Of a stretch of DNA of 64,000 bases, positions 1 through 9,001 are shown piece by piece. The DNA lies in assembly GCF_004661485.1 (NCBI RefSeq), contig NZ_PQVH01000012.1, positions 157,854 to 221,853 of the forward strand, in the 5' to 3' direction. How positions within the stretch are numbered: the first letter of the stretch is position 1; the number at the start of each line of letters is the position of its first letter. The stretch comes from Methylotenera oryzisoli (GTDB taxonomy: Bacteria; Pseudomonadota; Gammaproteobacteria; Burkholderiales; Methylophilaceae). The position numbers and the translations under genes are program-made. The notes below the pieces were generated by a model. That model was not told the DNA's origin and searched no databases. It saw nothing but the letters and a program-made list of their open reading frames with translations.

Positions 1-279
1 GCGCAATTCAAGCTGAACGAGCAGACGCAAACCGTGATATTTGGCGATGGCACTCAGCATAACCTCACCAACGTAGAGTTCAGGCTGCTGCGCTATTTTA
101 TGCTGCACCCTGGGCATATTCTGTCTAAATCGGTATTAACAGAGCATGTATATGAATATGATGCAGATAAAGACAGCAATGTGATTGAAGTTTACGTCAA
201 CCGCCTGCGCCAGAAGATTGGTAGCCATCTCATACAAACCCGGCGCGGCCAAGGTTATGTGTTCGGAGTTAGCTCTTAA
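1..279 (+). CDS. Response regulator, C-terminal part (OmpR/PhoP family), truncated by window edge
   Basis: The reading frame is open from base 1 and ends at the TAA at 277-279. The visible 92 residues form a winged-helix DNA-binding domain of the OmpR/PhoB type: the EFRLLRYF segment, the recognition-helix region DSNVIEVYVNRLRQKIG, and the wing ending RRGQGYVFG. The receiver domain lies outside the window. The stop codon shares one base with the ATG of the downstream sensor kinase, so the pair is translationally coupled. Together with a PhoQ-like kinase this looks like a PhoP/PmrA/QseB-type regulator, but the subgroup cannot be fixed without the N-terminus. Confidence 0.9.
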   Translation, partial: AQFKLNEQTQTVIFGDGTQHNLTNVEFRLLRYFMLHPGHILSKSVLTEHVYEYDADKDSNVIEVYVNRLRQKIGSHLIQTRRGQGYVFGVSS

Positions 280-1610
280 TGCACTCACTCAAAGGCAGGT
301 TATCATGGAGCATCACGCTTAGCTTGGTATTGTTGCTATTGCTACAATGGCTAGTGGTTAGCTATGCGATTAATAAACTCAGTGAAGATCAGCTGATCAA
401 ACGTCTGGAGCATGAAGGGGAAAGCCTCCTTGCGAGCGCCAGATTAAATGCATCTAACCAACTGGAAATTGACGCACAGCGCTTAAGTGCCATTTACCAG
501 CGTCCATTCTCAGGCAATTACTATGTGGTCATTTCTGGGCAGCAGCGCTTAATTTCCCGCTCACTGTGGGATACCGACATTAGCGTCACTTCCTTAGCTG
601 CAGGTGAGCAGCAATTAATTTACCGCCAAGGCCCAGAACAGCAGTCTTTGCTGATTGTGGCTCATGGCTACCAAAAGCAAACGCTGCCAATCACGATAGC
701 CATTGCTGAAAACCTTGGCCCGCTAAAAGCCAGTATTGAACGCTTTCAGCTGATTTATGCCGCCATCTCGTTGCTTGGCCTCATCCTTTTACTCGCGATA
801 CAACGCCTGATGATACACCGCGCACTTCTACCACTAAAAGAGATGCAAAGCGACATTGCCAAACTAGAGCGTGGCGAGGCTGACCAAATTGCTTCAAAAG
901 GCCCAGAAGAAATTGCACCGCTTATTACAGAGCTTAACCACCTATTGCATACGGTGCAACAGAAGTCCAAACGTTCCCGAGAGTCTCTAGGCAACTTAGC
1001 ACACGCCCTCAAAACCAAACTGACGCTGCTGAACCAAACAGCGGAACGCGCAGAAATTGATGGCCTACCCGAGATTCGCACATCCATTTATGCGGTGACA
1101 GCATCACTAGACCAAATTATCGAACGCGAACTCAAACGCGCGCGTTTAGTGGGCAATGCAAAACCTATGCAGCAGGTGGATTTAAAAACCGAGATTGCAC
1201 AGCTGACGCATACCATGCGTATGATTTATCAAACCAAAACCGTGAATATCACGTGGGAAGTCGCAGAAGGGACAAGGTTTCATGGCGATGGTGAAGACCT
1301 ATTAGAAATACTGGGCAACTTGCTAGATAACGCTTGTAAATGGTGCGCACGCAATGTGTCACTGACAGTCACTGGCAATGAAGCACCTATTTTTGTAGTA
1401 GAAGATGACGGCCCAGGCTGCCCAGTGCATGAGCTGAACTCACTCACACAACGAGGCTTTAGAGCAGATGAAACGGTTGCTGGTAGCGGCTTAGGACTTG
1501 CCATCGTGTACGACATTGCAAACAGCTACGAGGCTAAGCTCAGCTTTAGTCGCTCAGCCGCGCTTGGCGGCTTACGCGTTGAAATTAGATTTAGCCCTCG
1601 TATCCCTTAA
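279..1610 (+). CDS. PhoQ-like membrane sensor histidine kinase
   Basis: 443 aa. A transmembrane helix at about residues 9-31, a periplasmic region of about 125 residues and a second helix near 158-176 precede HAMP-like sequence. The dimerisation/phosphoacceptor box NLAHALKTKLTLL places the phosphorylated His at about 243. The N box NLLDNACKWC and the glycine boxes (DDGPGCP, GSGLGLAIV) complete an HATPase domain. The HALKT and LLDNACK(W/Y)C signatures are those of the PhoQ subgroup. It overlaps the regulator's stop by one base. It should phosphorylate that regulator in response to an unknown envelope signal. Confidence 0.9.
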   Translation: MHSLKGRLSWSITLSLVLLLLLQWLVVSYAINKLSEDQLIKRLEHEGESLLASARLNASNQLEIDAQRLSAIYQRPFSGNYYVVISGQQRLISRSLWDTDISVTSLAAGEQQLIYRQGPEQQSLLIVAHGYQKQTLPITIAIAENLGPLKASIERFQLIYAAISLLGLILLLAIQRLMIHRALLPLKEMQSDIAKLERGEADQIASKGPEEIAPLITELNHLLHTVQQKSKRSRESLGNLAHALKTKLTLLNQTAERAEIDGLPEIRTSIYAVTASLDQIIERELKRARLVGNAKPMQQVDLKTEIAQLTHTMRMIYQTKTVNITWEVAEGTRFHGDGEDLLEILGNLLDNACKWCARNVSLTVTGNEAPIFVVEDDGPGCPVHELNSLTQRGFRADETVAGSGLGLAIVYDIANSYEAKLSFSRSAALGGLRVEIRFSPRIP

Positions 1611-1611
1611 C

Positions 1612-1932
1612 CTAAAACCACTCGCGGCTCACATCACGTACCGCACCGGTTTTTGCATCCACTAACACCTCCCACTCACGACCATCAGCATCTACGATCT
1701 CAAACTCATAATCCCAGCCTTTGCCAAACCTTCTATTTTCCAGATCGACATCGGCTACCGCGCCAGGCTTTGCAGCCAACGCTTTGGTTCTTGCCTGCTC
1801 TAAAGTAATTAACCCTAACTCTTTTGAGATAGCTTCAATTTCATGAATATCATCATCTGCAAATGCTAATGGTGATAATAAGCTAAGTGAAATAAGTGAT
1901 GCTAAGGTCAATGTATGGATTGATTTTCTCAT
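1612..1932 (-). CDS. Periplasmic PepSY-domain protein
   Basis: 106 aa with a Sec signal peptide (cleavage after about residue 25, SPLAFA). The rest is a single PepSY domain: the helix ITLEQARTKALAAKPGAV, then strands ending WEVLVDAKTGAV. It converges on the sensor kinase gene, ending 2 bases from it. PepSY proteins are often encoded beside PhoPQ/PmrAB-like systems and are thought to modulate periplasmic enzymes or sensors. The AGGAG Shine-Dalgarno lies 7 bases before the ATG, and a tandem OmpR-family box lies just upstream (1979-1995). The molecular role is unproven. Confidence 0.85.
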   Translation of the reverse strand: MRKSIHTLTLASLISLSLLSPLAFADDDIHEIEAISKELGLITLEQARTKALAAKPGAVADVDLENRRFGKGWDYEFEIVDADGREWEVLVDAKTGAVRDVSREWF

Positions 1933-2280
1933 GATGTAACTCCTGTAATAAATGGTGAGTACACTTTATGCACCTAAGCTTAAATCAAGCTTAAAAAGTC
2001 ATCACAACAATTACTTAAGGTTTATCACTTCGCAATATGTGTTGAAACTTAATCAAACTGACATTGCTGCTAATAACACTCAAATAGGGACGGCATCACA
2101 ATTATTAAACCATATACCCAACAGGGTAACTTTACCTGTACAGACAATTTTGTTAGAGTTGAACCATGTACTAAACTCAACATTTCAAACAGCAGACAGA
2201 CATGCGAATGTCTCCTCATTGATGTAGAAATTTGGCGTATAGTCAATTGTCATATGCAGTGACAAGAACTGAGAAAATAC
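1933..2280. other. Intergenic region between PepSY gene and GGDEF gene
   Basis: 348 bases without a credible gene. It holds the PmrA/QseB-type box and leader of the minus-strand PepSY gene on the left and presumably the promoter of the GGDEF gene on the right. A 91-codon open frame at 1952-2227 has no Shine-Dalgarno and a composition unlike coding DNA, and was not called. Confidence 0.5.
1979..1995 (-). promoter_or_regulatory. PmrA/QseB-type tandem box upstream of the PepSY gene
   Basis: CTTAAA, five bases, CTTAAA (same unit on the minus strand as TTTAAG). Two direct 6-mers with an 11-bp period is the layout bound by OmpR-family dimers; the PmrA/QseB consensus is CTTAA-N6-CTTAA. It lies 47-63 bases before the PepSY start, with a possible -10 (CATAAA) between. 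A further half-site, CTTAAG, is at 2014-2019. The neighbouring regulator is the natural candidate ligand, which is inference. Confidence 0.55.
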
Positions 2281-3990
2281 TTGTTCACAAAACTACACAT
2301 CAAAGATGACTTAGGCATCGCTCAAGCGCTCACTTGGCGTTACGTCCTTGCACTATCTCTCGTCGCAACACTTTCAACCGCCGCATGGTTTAGCCTGAAA
2401 CTCGTTATCTCTGAGCAAAATGGTACGGCCGCTGTGGTTAACGTAAGTGGACGACAACGGATGTTAAGCCAACGCACAGCCTTATTTGCCAATTTGCTGG
2501 TCACAGCTCCCAAAAATGAACGCGCAGCCATACGCCTCAAGCTAAAAGAGTCTGTCGAACTGATGGCAGCCTCACATCACGGTTTATTGCATGGCAATCC
2601 AGACATGGGGCTACCCAGCACCATGTCGCCCGCTATCAAGGCCATGTATTACGATGGAGAGCAACCTCTTAACCAACAAGTAAGAACTTACATCAATACG
2701 GTACGTGCATTAATTGCCGCCGATAATGAAAAACTGTCGATAGACAACCCAGCGTTGCGCTATATCACGCTCACTGCACCCGGTACTTTAGTTTCATCGC
2801 TAGATAAAGCAGTACACCAATATCAATTAGAAGGTGAAGCGGCCATCAAGCGGTTAGAAAAAGCCGAAACCGCCTTATGGATGTTTACTTTGCTCCTGCT
2901 TACGCTAGAAGCCATGCTAATTTTCAACCCGTTTATCAAGCACATTAAAGTGGTCTTAGATAAACTCAAACGCGCCACTGACGAAATTTTGCTCAATCAG
3001 GAAACGCTGGAAGAGAGAATCAAACAGCGCACCTCCGAGCTTGCAAACAGAAGCAAAGCACTGGCTGACAGCGAGCAAAAACTATCAGTGCTGTTAAACA
3101 ACACCAATATACATATGTGGGCGTTTGACGGCAAAGTGTTCACCTATACCAATAGGCAGTGGTTTGATTTTACCGGCCAAAACCCAGAAAACAGTCTAAC
3201 CATAGAAAACTGGGTTTCGGTGGTGCATCCAGAGGATTTAGCCGAGGCGCAAAAAATCTGGCAAGTAGACTTTGAAAAGAAATCTAGCCATGACCATTAC
3301 TTTAGATTAAAACGGCACGATGGCGTGTACCGTGACTTCTATTGCCGTGTCACACCGATTAAAGACGAAACCGGAACGCTGCTATATCTGCAAGGACACA
3401 ATTTAGATATTACAGAACGTAAACAGTTGGAAGATGAAGTACGCCAGCTAGCGTTTTACGATGCGCTAACCACACTCCCCAACCGGCGCCTGCTTAAAGA
3501 CCGCTTGAGCCAGACCATAGCATCAAGCAAGCGTAATAGCCGTTACTGCGCACTCATGTTCTTGGATTTAGATAACTTCAAGCCCATCAATGATACTTAT
3601 GGCCACGCATTTGGAGATGCACTATTGCTAGAAGTGGCAGAACGCATCAAAAGCTGTGTACGTCAAAGCGACACTGTAGCGCGATTTGGCGGTGATGAGT
3701 TTATTGTGCTACTGAACACGTTAACCACTGACAAAGAAAAATCCGTACAGCAAGCCAACCGTATTGCAGAGAAAATACGTAAAGCATTATTGGCGCCATA
3801 TTTACTGTCATTAAATACCAATGACAACAAAACAAAAATTGAGCATTTATGTTCTGCCAGCATAGGCGTAGTCGTCTTTATTAATCATGAGTCGGATGAA
3901 GATGAAATTTTAAAACGGGCAGACGATGCCATGTATGCCGCAAAAGCCGCGGGTCGCAACCAAATTAGACTTGACAGCGACTTTATTTAG
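2281..3990 (+). CDS. Membrane diguanylate cyclase with PilJ-type sensor and PAS domains
   Basis: 569 aa. Order: transmembrane helix (about 20-42); PilJ-type N-terminal domain with the signature SGRQRMLSQR (56-65); second helix (about 199-216); coiled coil (about 225-265); PAS domain (about 265-385); GGDEF domain. The active site GGDEF (470-474) is intact, and an RxxD inhibitory site (RQSD, 461-464) sits the usual five residues before it, so a c-di-GMP-producing, product-inhibited enzyme is expected. The start used is TTG; an in-frame stop lies 21 bases upstream and no ATG precedes the first helix. The same PilJ-type motif occurs in the kinase at 55395. Confidence 0.88.
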   Translation: MFTKLHIKDDLGIAQALTWRYVLALSLVATLSTAAWFSLKLVISEQNGTAAVVNVSGRQRMLSQRTALFANLLVTAPKNERAAIRLKLKESVELMAASHHGLLHGNPDMGLPSTMSPAIKAMYYDGEQPLNQQVRTYINTVRALIAADNEKLSIDNPALRYITLTAPGTLVSSLDKAVHQYQLEGEAAIKRLEKAETALWMFTLLLLTLEAMLIFNPFIKHIKVVLDKLKRATDEILLNQETLEERIKQRTSELANRSKALADSEQKLSVLLNNTNIHMWAFDGKVFTYTNRQWFDFTGQNPENSLTIENWVSVVHPEDLAEAQKIWQVDFEKKSSHDHYFRLKRHDGVYRDFYCRVTPIKDETGTLLYLQGHNLDITERKQLEDEVRQLAFYDALTTLPNRRLLKDRLSQTIASSKRNSRYCALMFLDLDNFKPINDTYGHAFGDALLLEVAERIKSCVRQSDTVARFGGDEFIVLLNTLTTDKEKSVQQANRIAEKIRKALLAPYLLSLNTNDNKTKIEHLCSASIGVVVFINHESDEDEILKRADDAMYAAKAAGRNQIRLDSDFI

Positions 3991-4082
3991 CACTAAAAAA
4001 CCTCAAAATATTGAAATCTTGGGCCAATAAATTGCGCCCATAAAAAAAATATCATTTTTATTTAAATTAAGTGAAAAAGGTG

Positions 4083-4111
4083 TTGATAACATGCCGCATT
4101 ATCTGTAATAT
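4083..4111 (+). promoter_or_regulatory. Sigma-70 promoter of the tRNA-Val/tRNA-Asp unit
   Basis: TTGATA (4083-4088), a 17-base spacer, TAATAT (4106-4111). Transcription would start near 4118, 15 bases before tRNA-Val. Both tRNAs and the terminator after tRNA-Asp fit one transcript. Confidence 0.7.
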
Positions 4112-4132
4112 GCGGCCTTCGTTAGTGCTGCA

Positions 4133-4208
4133 GGGTGCTTAGCTCAGTTGGTAGAGCGTCGCCCTTACAAGGCGAATGTCAGCGGTTCGACCCCGTTAGC
4201 ACCCACCA
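4133..4208 (+). tRNA. tRNA-Val (anticodon TAC)
   Basis: 76 bases including encoded CCA. The acceptor GGGTGCT pairs with AGCACCC. D arm GCTC/GAGC, anticodon stem TCGCC/GGCGA around CTTACAA (anticodon TAC), T loop TTCGACC. Confidence 0.97.
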
Positions 4209-4278
4209 AAAATTTGCACTGACGAAAATTTGAGCTTTAACTGAATATGTACTGATTTTATCAATACATAAAGTTCAA

Positions 4279-4355
4279 GGAGTGGTAGTTCAGTTGGTTA
4301 GAATACCGGCCTGTCACGCCGGGGGTCGCGGGTTCGAGTCCCGTCCACTCCGCCA
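4279..4355 (+). tRNA. tRNA-Asp (anticodon GTC)
   Basis: 77 bases including CCA. The acceptor GGAGTGG pairs with CCACTCC, the anticodon loop CTGTCAC carries GTC, and the T arm is GCGGG/CCCGT. It lies 70 bases after tRNA-Val and is followed directly by a terminator. Confidence 0.97.
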
Positions 4356-4362
4356 ATATTTT

Positions 4363-4400
4363 AAAACCTTTATAAGTGAAAACTTATAAAGGTTTTTTCT
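4363..4400 (+). terminator. Intrinsic terminator after tRNA-Asp
   Basis: A perfect 15-bp stem (AAAACCTTTATAAGT / ACTTATAAAGGTTTT) with a GAAA tetraloop runs into a T-rich tail. Confidence 0.85.
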
Positions 4401-4530
4401 TTTCTAGTTATCAAAAATGGCCAACGCCTCTCGACGCCAGCCATACGGATGCTACAAGCCAAACTTATCAGCCATACCGCTAAGCAGCATGGCTGACGAT
4501 ATAAGCGTTCCGATACCTTAGCTTAAACTT

Positions 4531-4845
4531 TTAAATAGATTGCGCCTCGGCAACCGGCATTAATATATAGTGCATGCCGGTATCACTAAACACTTGCTTC
4601 AACTCGACCACCAACCCTTGTAACTCCGCGAAACTGGCATGCATCATAAACTGCACACGCTTTTGGCGGCCAGCTACCTGCTCAACCAGACTCAGCTCGG
4701 CATGCTGCCTGCCATGCCCGTTGACATTAGTGGTAGTAAAACCAGATATCTGGTCTTTTTGTAACAACAAATCAACCAATGTTTCTTCTAAACTCACTGG
4801 CGCCATCAGTATTAATAAGCCTTGTTCGCTTGGAGACTGACTCAT
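4531..4845 (-). CDS. DUF3240 family protein of metal efflux operon
   Basis: 104 aa, soluble, no signal peptide. The sequence fits DUF3240, a small PII-like ferredoxin-fold family found almost only next to CzcA-type RND pumps in betaproteobacteria. Its start overlaps the end of the pump gene by four bases, so it is the last gene of a translationally coupled operon. A regulatory or metal-sensing role is plausible by analogy with PII-like proteins of CzcA/CusA loci, but no ligand site can be assigned from sequence alone. Confidence 0.75.
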   Translation of the reverse strand: MSQSPSEQGLLILMAPVSLEETLVDLLLQKDQISGFTTTNVNGHGRQHAELSLVEQVAGRQKRVQFMMHASFAELQGLVVELKQVFSDTGMHYILMPVAEAQSI

Positions 4846-7800
4846 TTTGTAACCCCATTAAAAAACCTGCGATAAAAGATTGGCAACAACACTAATGTAA
4901 GCGCGGTAGAGCTAACCAGACCACCGATCACGACAATAGCTAAAGGCCGCTGAATCTCAGAGCCAGGCCCAGTTGCAAACAGCAGAGGAATTAAGCCAAA
5001 GGCAGCAATGCTCGCAGTCATTAACACAGGCCTCAACCTGCGTTTAGCACCTTCCACCACGATATTAACCATCGCCATCCCCTGCGCCTGTAACTGGTTA
5101 AAATAACTCACCATTACCACACCATTCAACACAGCAATCCCAAGCAATGCGATAAAGCCAACAGAGGCAGGGACGGATAAGTACTCCCCTGACAGCCAGA
5201 GTGAGAACACGCCGCCTATCATTGCAAAAGGAATATTAGACAAAATCAATGCTGCCTGCCTAACCGACCCAAATGTCGCAAACAACAATAAGAATATCAA
5301 TCCGATCGCTACTGGTACCACAATAGCTAAGCGAGCAGACGCTCTTTGCTGGTTCTCAAATTGCCCGCCAAATTTTGCAGCATAGCCTTCATCAAACTTA
5401 ACCTCTGCCTGTACACGCTGCTTGGCCTCCTCCACAAAGCTCACCAAATCACGATCACGCACATTGGCTGTCACCACAACGAAACGTGCACCACGCTCCC
5501 TATCAACTTTGACGGGGCCTTCTTCACGCTCAATTCTAGCCACAGCCGAAAGCGGGATATTCGTACCATTGTCCAGTGTTAACATTAAGTTACCGAAGTC
5601 TGCGGGAGATGCACGTAGATCCTGACTGCCTCGAATCAATACCGGGGTGCGCTTCTGCCCTTCCTGCACTACGCCCAACTGCTTACCCTCAAGCTGTGCG
5701 AGCAATATCGCCTCTATCTCGGTGACGCTCAGGCCAAGGCGTCCTGCCGCCATTCGGTCAATTTTGATTTGTAAATACTGCACACCACTGTTTTGCGGGG
5801 TATATACGTCCTGACTACCCGGAATAGAGGTTAAAATTTTAACAATCTGCTGTGCTTTTGCATTCAGCGTATTGAGGTCTGGCCCAAAGATTTTAATCGC
5901 CAGATCACCTCGCACGCCCAATATCATTTCATTCACACGCATATCAATCGGCTGTGTAAAACTAAAGGCGAGACCTGGTAGCTGGTTCATCACTTTTCGC
6001 AGCTCATCAATCAACTCCTCTTTGGTCGCCATGCGCCACTCACGCATCGGCTTTAATATCAAGAAATTATCAGTTTGGTTTAAGCCCATCGGGTCCAAAC
6101 CCAAGTCATCGGAACCAACTCGCGAATACACGCCTTTCACTTCCGGTACTTGGCTTAATATCGCGCGCTGCACGTTCATATCGGTAATGATGGTTTGATT
6201 AAGATTAATCGATGGTAATTTCTCTACCCCAATAATAATGTCGCCTTCATCCATCACTGGCATAAAAGTCTTACCAATCTGGCTATACACTACGCCAGTA
6301 AGGGCAAGCATGACTAGCGCTGCGATGACAATCACCTTTGCATGAGCCAGACACCAGATCAATATTGGTTCATAAATCGCCAGTGCCTTACGCACCAACC
6401 ATGGATTATCGTGACTCACTTCTTTTAATAAAAAGGAAGACAGCATAGGAATCACCGTCAACGACAATACGAGCGAGCCGGCTAACGCAAACATAATGGT
6501 CAAGGCTACTGGCGTGAATAACTTACCCTCTAAGCCCTGCAATGTGAGCAGAGGTAAAAATACCGTAATAATAATCAGCACACCAGCAGTGACTGGCACG
6601 CTAACCTCGCGCACTGCTCGATAAATAATATGCATACGCGGTAATGTGCCGGCCTGCTTTCTATCTGCCAGATGCGATACCACATTTTCCACCACCACCA
6701 CTGCCGCATCTACCAACATACCGATGGCAATAGCAAGTCCGCCTAGACTCATTAAATTGGCAGACATACCGAAACTGCGCATCAATAAAAATGTAAACAA
6801 TGCAGAAAGCGGCAGAATAAAAGCAATGGTCAGCGCTGCTCTAAAGTTACCCAAAAACAGTACCAATAAAATCAACACGAGGACTACAGCTTCAAGAAGT
6901 GCTTTCGTCACGGTATTAACAGCACGTTCAACCAAGCCGCCTCTATCATAAAACACATTAATCTTGACGCTCTTAGGCAACTGTGGCGCTATTTCTGCCA
7001 GTCTGGCTTTTACGCCCTCAACCACCTTTTGTGCATTAGCTCCGCGTAAGCCCAGTACCAAGCCCTGCACGGTTTCATTCTGACCATTACTGGTTACGGC
7101 ACCATAGCGTGTAATTGATCCAATACGTACAGTCGCAACATCGGCTACCCGCACAGACATGCCATGATCCGTGCGCACCACGGTGTTCTCCACATCCTCA
7201 ATGGTTTTAAAACCACCCTCTGAGCGTACCAGTAAAGAGCCTTCACCATCGTTCAATCGCCCAGCACCACCGTTACGATTATTGGTTTGCAGTACTTGCT
7301 GCAGCAGATCTATTGCCACACCTCTTGCGTACATGCGTGCATTGTCCGGTACGATTTCAAAACTACGCACTAAGCCACCTAGCGCATTAACATCTGCCAC
7401 ACCGGCAACTGTGCGTAATTGTGGGCGAATCACCCAGTCCAATAGGCTGCGTCGTTCCTGCAGGCTCAGCTCATCACTCTCCACGGTGAACATAAACATC
7501 TCACCTAAGGGTGTTGTCATTGGCGCCATACCACCAGACACATTGTCAGGCAAATTCGGCCAGACTGCACTTAGCCGCTCTGACAACTGCTGTCTGGCCC
7601 AGTAAATATCCGTACCATCTTCAAAATCAATCGTAATGTCAGTGAGTGCATACTTAGCGACTGAGCGCACCCCCACTTGATGGGGTATGCCTAACACCTC
7701 AACCTCTATCGGTGCTGTAATTCTTGCCTCTACCTCCTCAGGCGTCATACCAGGGGCTTTAACCACAATTTTCACCTGTGTAGAAGACACATCGGGAAAG

Positions 7801-7916
7801 GCATCAATAGGCAATGCGCGATAAGCAACGGTACCTGCAGCCGCCAAACCGAGTGTAGCAATCACCATTAATAGTCGTTGCGTTAGTGCAAATTGAATCA
7901 GCTTAGCTAGCATCAT
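4842..7916 (-). CDS. czcA: Heavy-metal RND efflux pump, inner-membrane subunit (CzcA/CusA family)
   Basis: 1024 aa, the usual family length. N-terminal helix, large periplasmic loops (porter and docking domains) and a second block of helices after about residue 330. The proton-relay helix TM4 reads AIAIGMLVDAAVVVVEN at about 395-411, close to the CusA-type TM4 motif, whereas the PIDMRVNE segment is CzcA-like. The exported metal therefore cannot be assigned. It uses proton-motive force to extrude divalent or monovalent heavy metals from periplasm or cytoplasm. Both ends overlap neighbouring genes by four bases. Confidence 0.85.
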   Translation of the reverse strand: MMLAKLIQFALTQRLLMVIATLGLAAAGTVAYRALPIDAFPDVSSTQVKIVVKAPGMTPEEVEARITAPIEVEVLGIPHQVGVRSVAKYALTDITIDFEDGTDIYWARQQLSERLSAVWPNLPDNVSGGMAPMTTPLGEMFMFTVESDELSLQERRSLLDWVIRPQLRTVAGVADVNALGGLVRSFEIVPDNARMYARGVAIDLLQQVLQTNNRNGGAGRLNDGEGSLLVRSEGGFKTIEDVENTVVRTDHGMSVRVADVATVRIGSITRYGAVTSNGQNETVQGLVLGLRGANAQKVVEGVKARLAEIAPQLPKSVKINVFYDRGGLVERAVNTVTKALLEAVVLVLILLVLFLGNFRAALTIAFILPLSALFTFLLMRSFGMSANLMSLGGLAIAIGMLVDAAVVVVENVVSHLADRKQAGTLPRMHIIYRAVREVSVPVTAGVLIIITVFLPLLTLQGLEGKLFTPVALTIMFALAGSLVLSLTVIPMLSSFLLKEVSHDNPWLVRKALAIYEPILIWCLAHAKVIVIAALVMLALTGVVYSQIGKTFMPVMDEGDIIIGVEKLPSINLNQTIITDMNVQRAILSQVPEVKGVYSRVGSDDLGLDPMGLNQTDNFLILKPMREWRMATKEELIDELRKVMNQLPGLAFSFTQPIDMRVNEMILGVRGDLAIKIFGPDLNTLNAKAQQIVKILTSIPGSQDVYTPQNSGVQYLQIKIDRMAAGRLGLSVTEIEAILLAQLEGKQLGVVQEGQKRTPVLIRGSQDLRASPADFGNLMLTLDNGTNIPLSAVARIEREEGPVKVDRERGARFVVVTANVRDRDLVSFVEEAKQRVQAEVKFDEGYAAKFGGQFENQQRASARLAIVVPVAIGLIFLLLFATFGSVRQAALILSNIPFAMIGGVFSLWLSGEYLSVPASVGFIALLGIAVLNGVVMVSYFNQLQAQGMAMVNIVVEGAKRRLRPVLMTASIAAFGLIPLLFATGPGSEIQRPLAIVVIGGLVSSTALTLVLLPIFYRRFFNGVTK

Positions 7917-9001
7917 TCACCCCCTAAACCCAACCATGTGCCTTTAATCGCAGAGATACCGGTCACTGCAATTTTCTCGGCACCTATAAACGACGCATCT
8001 ACTACAGCCTCATCCCCTTGCTCAGAAATCACCGTCACCTTACTCGGCCTAAAGCCTGTTTGCGTCTGTACAAACACCACGGCATTGCTGCCTTGCCTTG
8101 CAAGTGCTGATTTGGGCACACTAAAATGCTTAGATTGATCACCCAGGTTAATTTCAGCCTCTACGAACTGTCCTGGCGATAGTTTTTCCGCGCCTTTGGT
8201 TATCTCCGCCCGTAAATGCAATGTCTGGTCGGCTTTATTGACACTACGAATCACAGCAATAAGATGACCGCTTGCCTGCAACTTAGGCACCTGCACTTGC
8301 ATGCCCTCCTTCACAAATGGCAAGCCTTCAAGTGGCGCATGAATTTCAAGCCACAACGGAGACAATTTCGCAATTCGGTATAAAGGCGTTGCCATATCAA
8401 CACGCTGTCCAGTCGTCGCCATCTGCTCTAATACTTGGCCAGAAATTGGCGCTAATAAGCTGAGTCCGCTAGCCATTCCTGCTGATGGGCTTAGTTTTGC
8501 AATAACGCCATCACTCACGCCAGACAATTTTAATGCCTGCTTACGCTGAGCTAAATTGGCACTAGCCTCATCATGCGCACTCTCAGTTTCTAAGTACCTG
8601 CGCTGTGCAATAATGCCGTCCTTTAATAACTCCGTATCACGTGCTAACGCTTTTGCTGCCAGCTTTTTCTGCGTTAATGCTTGCAGGTAGTCGCGCTGCA
8701 ATCCCAACAAGTCCGGGCTGATTAAATGCGCCATTACTTGCCCCTTTTTTACCGTCTGCCCAGCTGCAACATGCATTTGATCTAACAAACCTGACTGCGG
8801 CGCGCTAACAACGCGCTCCTGACCAACTGGAATCACAATTTCGGCAGGAAAGCGGCGGCTACTCAATAAAGTATTTTTACTGATTGGAGCCACTACAACG
8901 CCCAGACTTTTTTGTTGCGCCAGACTCATCACCACATCATCTGCCTGCGCATTGCCGCTGAGAAATACCAGCGTACTGATTAATACAAGAAAATATCTCA
9001 T
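7913..9001 (-). CDS. czcB: Periplasmic adaptor subunit of metal RND efflux (CzcB family)
   Basis: 362 aa with a Sec signal peptide (cleavage near NAQA, residue 20). Lipoyl/barrel-sandwich halves (SAPQSGLLDQMHV and LLAPISGQVLEQM) flank an alpha-helical hairpin at about 95-160, followed by a beta-barrel and a membrane-proximal domain. It bridges the CzcA-type pump and the outer-membrane channel. Four-base overlaps with both neighbours indicate coupled translation. Confidence 0.87.
   Translation of the reverse strand: MRYFLVLISTLVFLSGNAQADDVVMSLAQQKSLGVVVAPISKNTLLSSRRFPAEIVIPVGQERVVSAPQSGLLDQMHVAAGQTVKKGQVMAHLISPDLLGLQRDYLQALTQKKLAAKALARDTELLKDGIIAQRRYLETESAHDEASANLAQRKQALKLSGVSDGVIAKLSPSAGMASGLSLLAPISGQVLEQMATTGQRVDMATPLYRIAKLSPLWLEIHAPLEGLPFVKEGMQVQVPKLQASGHLIAVIRSVNKADQTLHLRAEITKGAEKLSPGQFVEAEINLGDQSKHFSVPKSALARQGSNAVVFVQTQTGFRPSKVTVISEQGDEAVVDASFIGAEKIAVTGISAIKGTWLGLGGE

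Noticed and set aside
1952..2227. 91-codon frame in the PepSY upstream region
   Set aside because: Overlaps the regulatory box, lacks a ribosome site and has non-coding composition.
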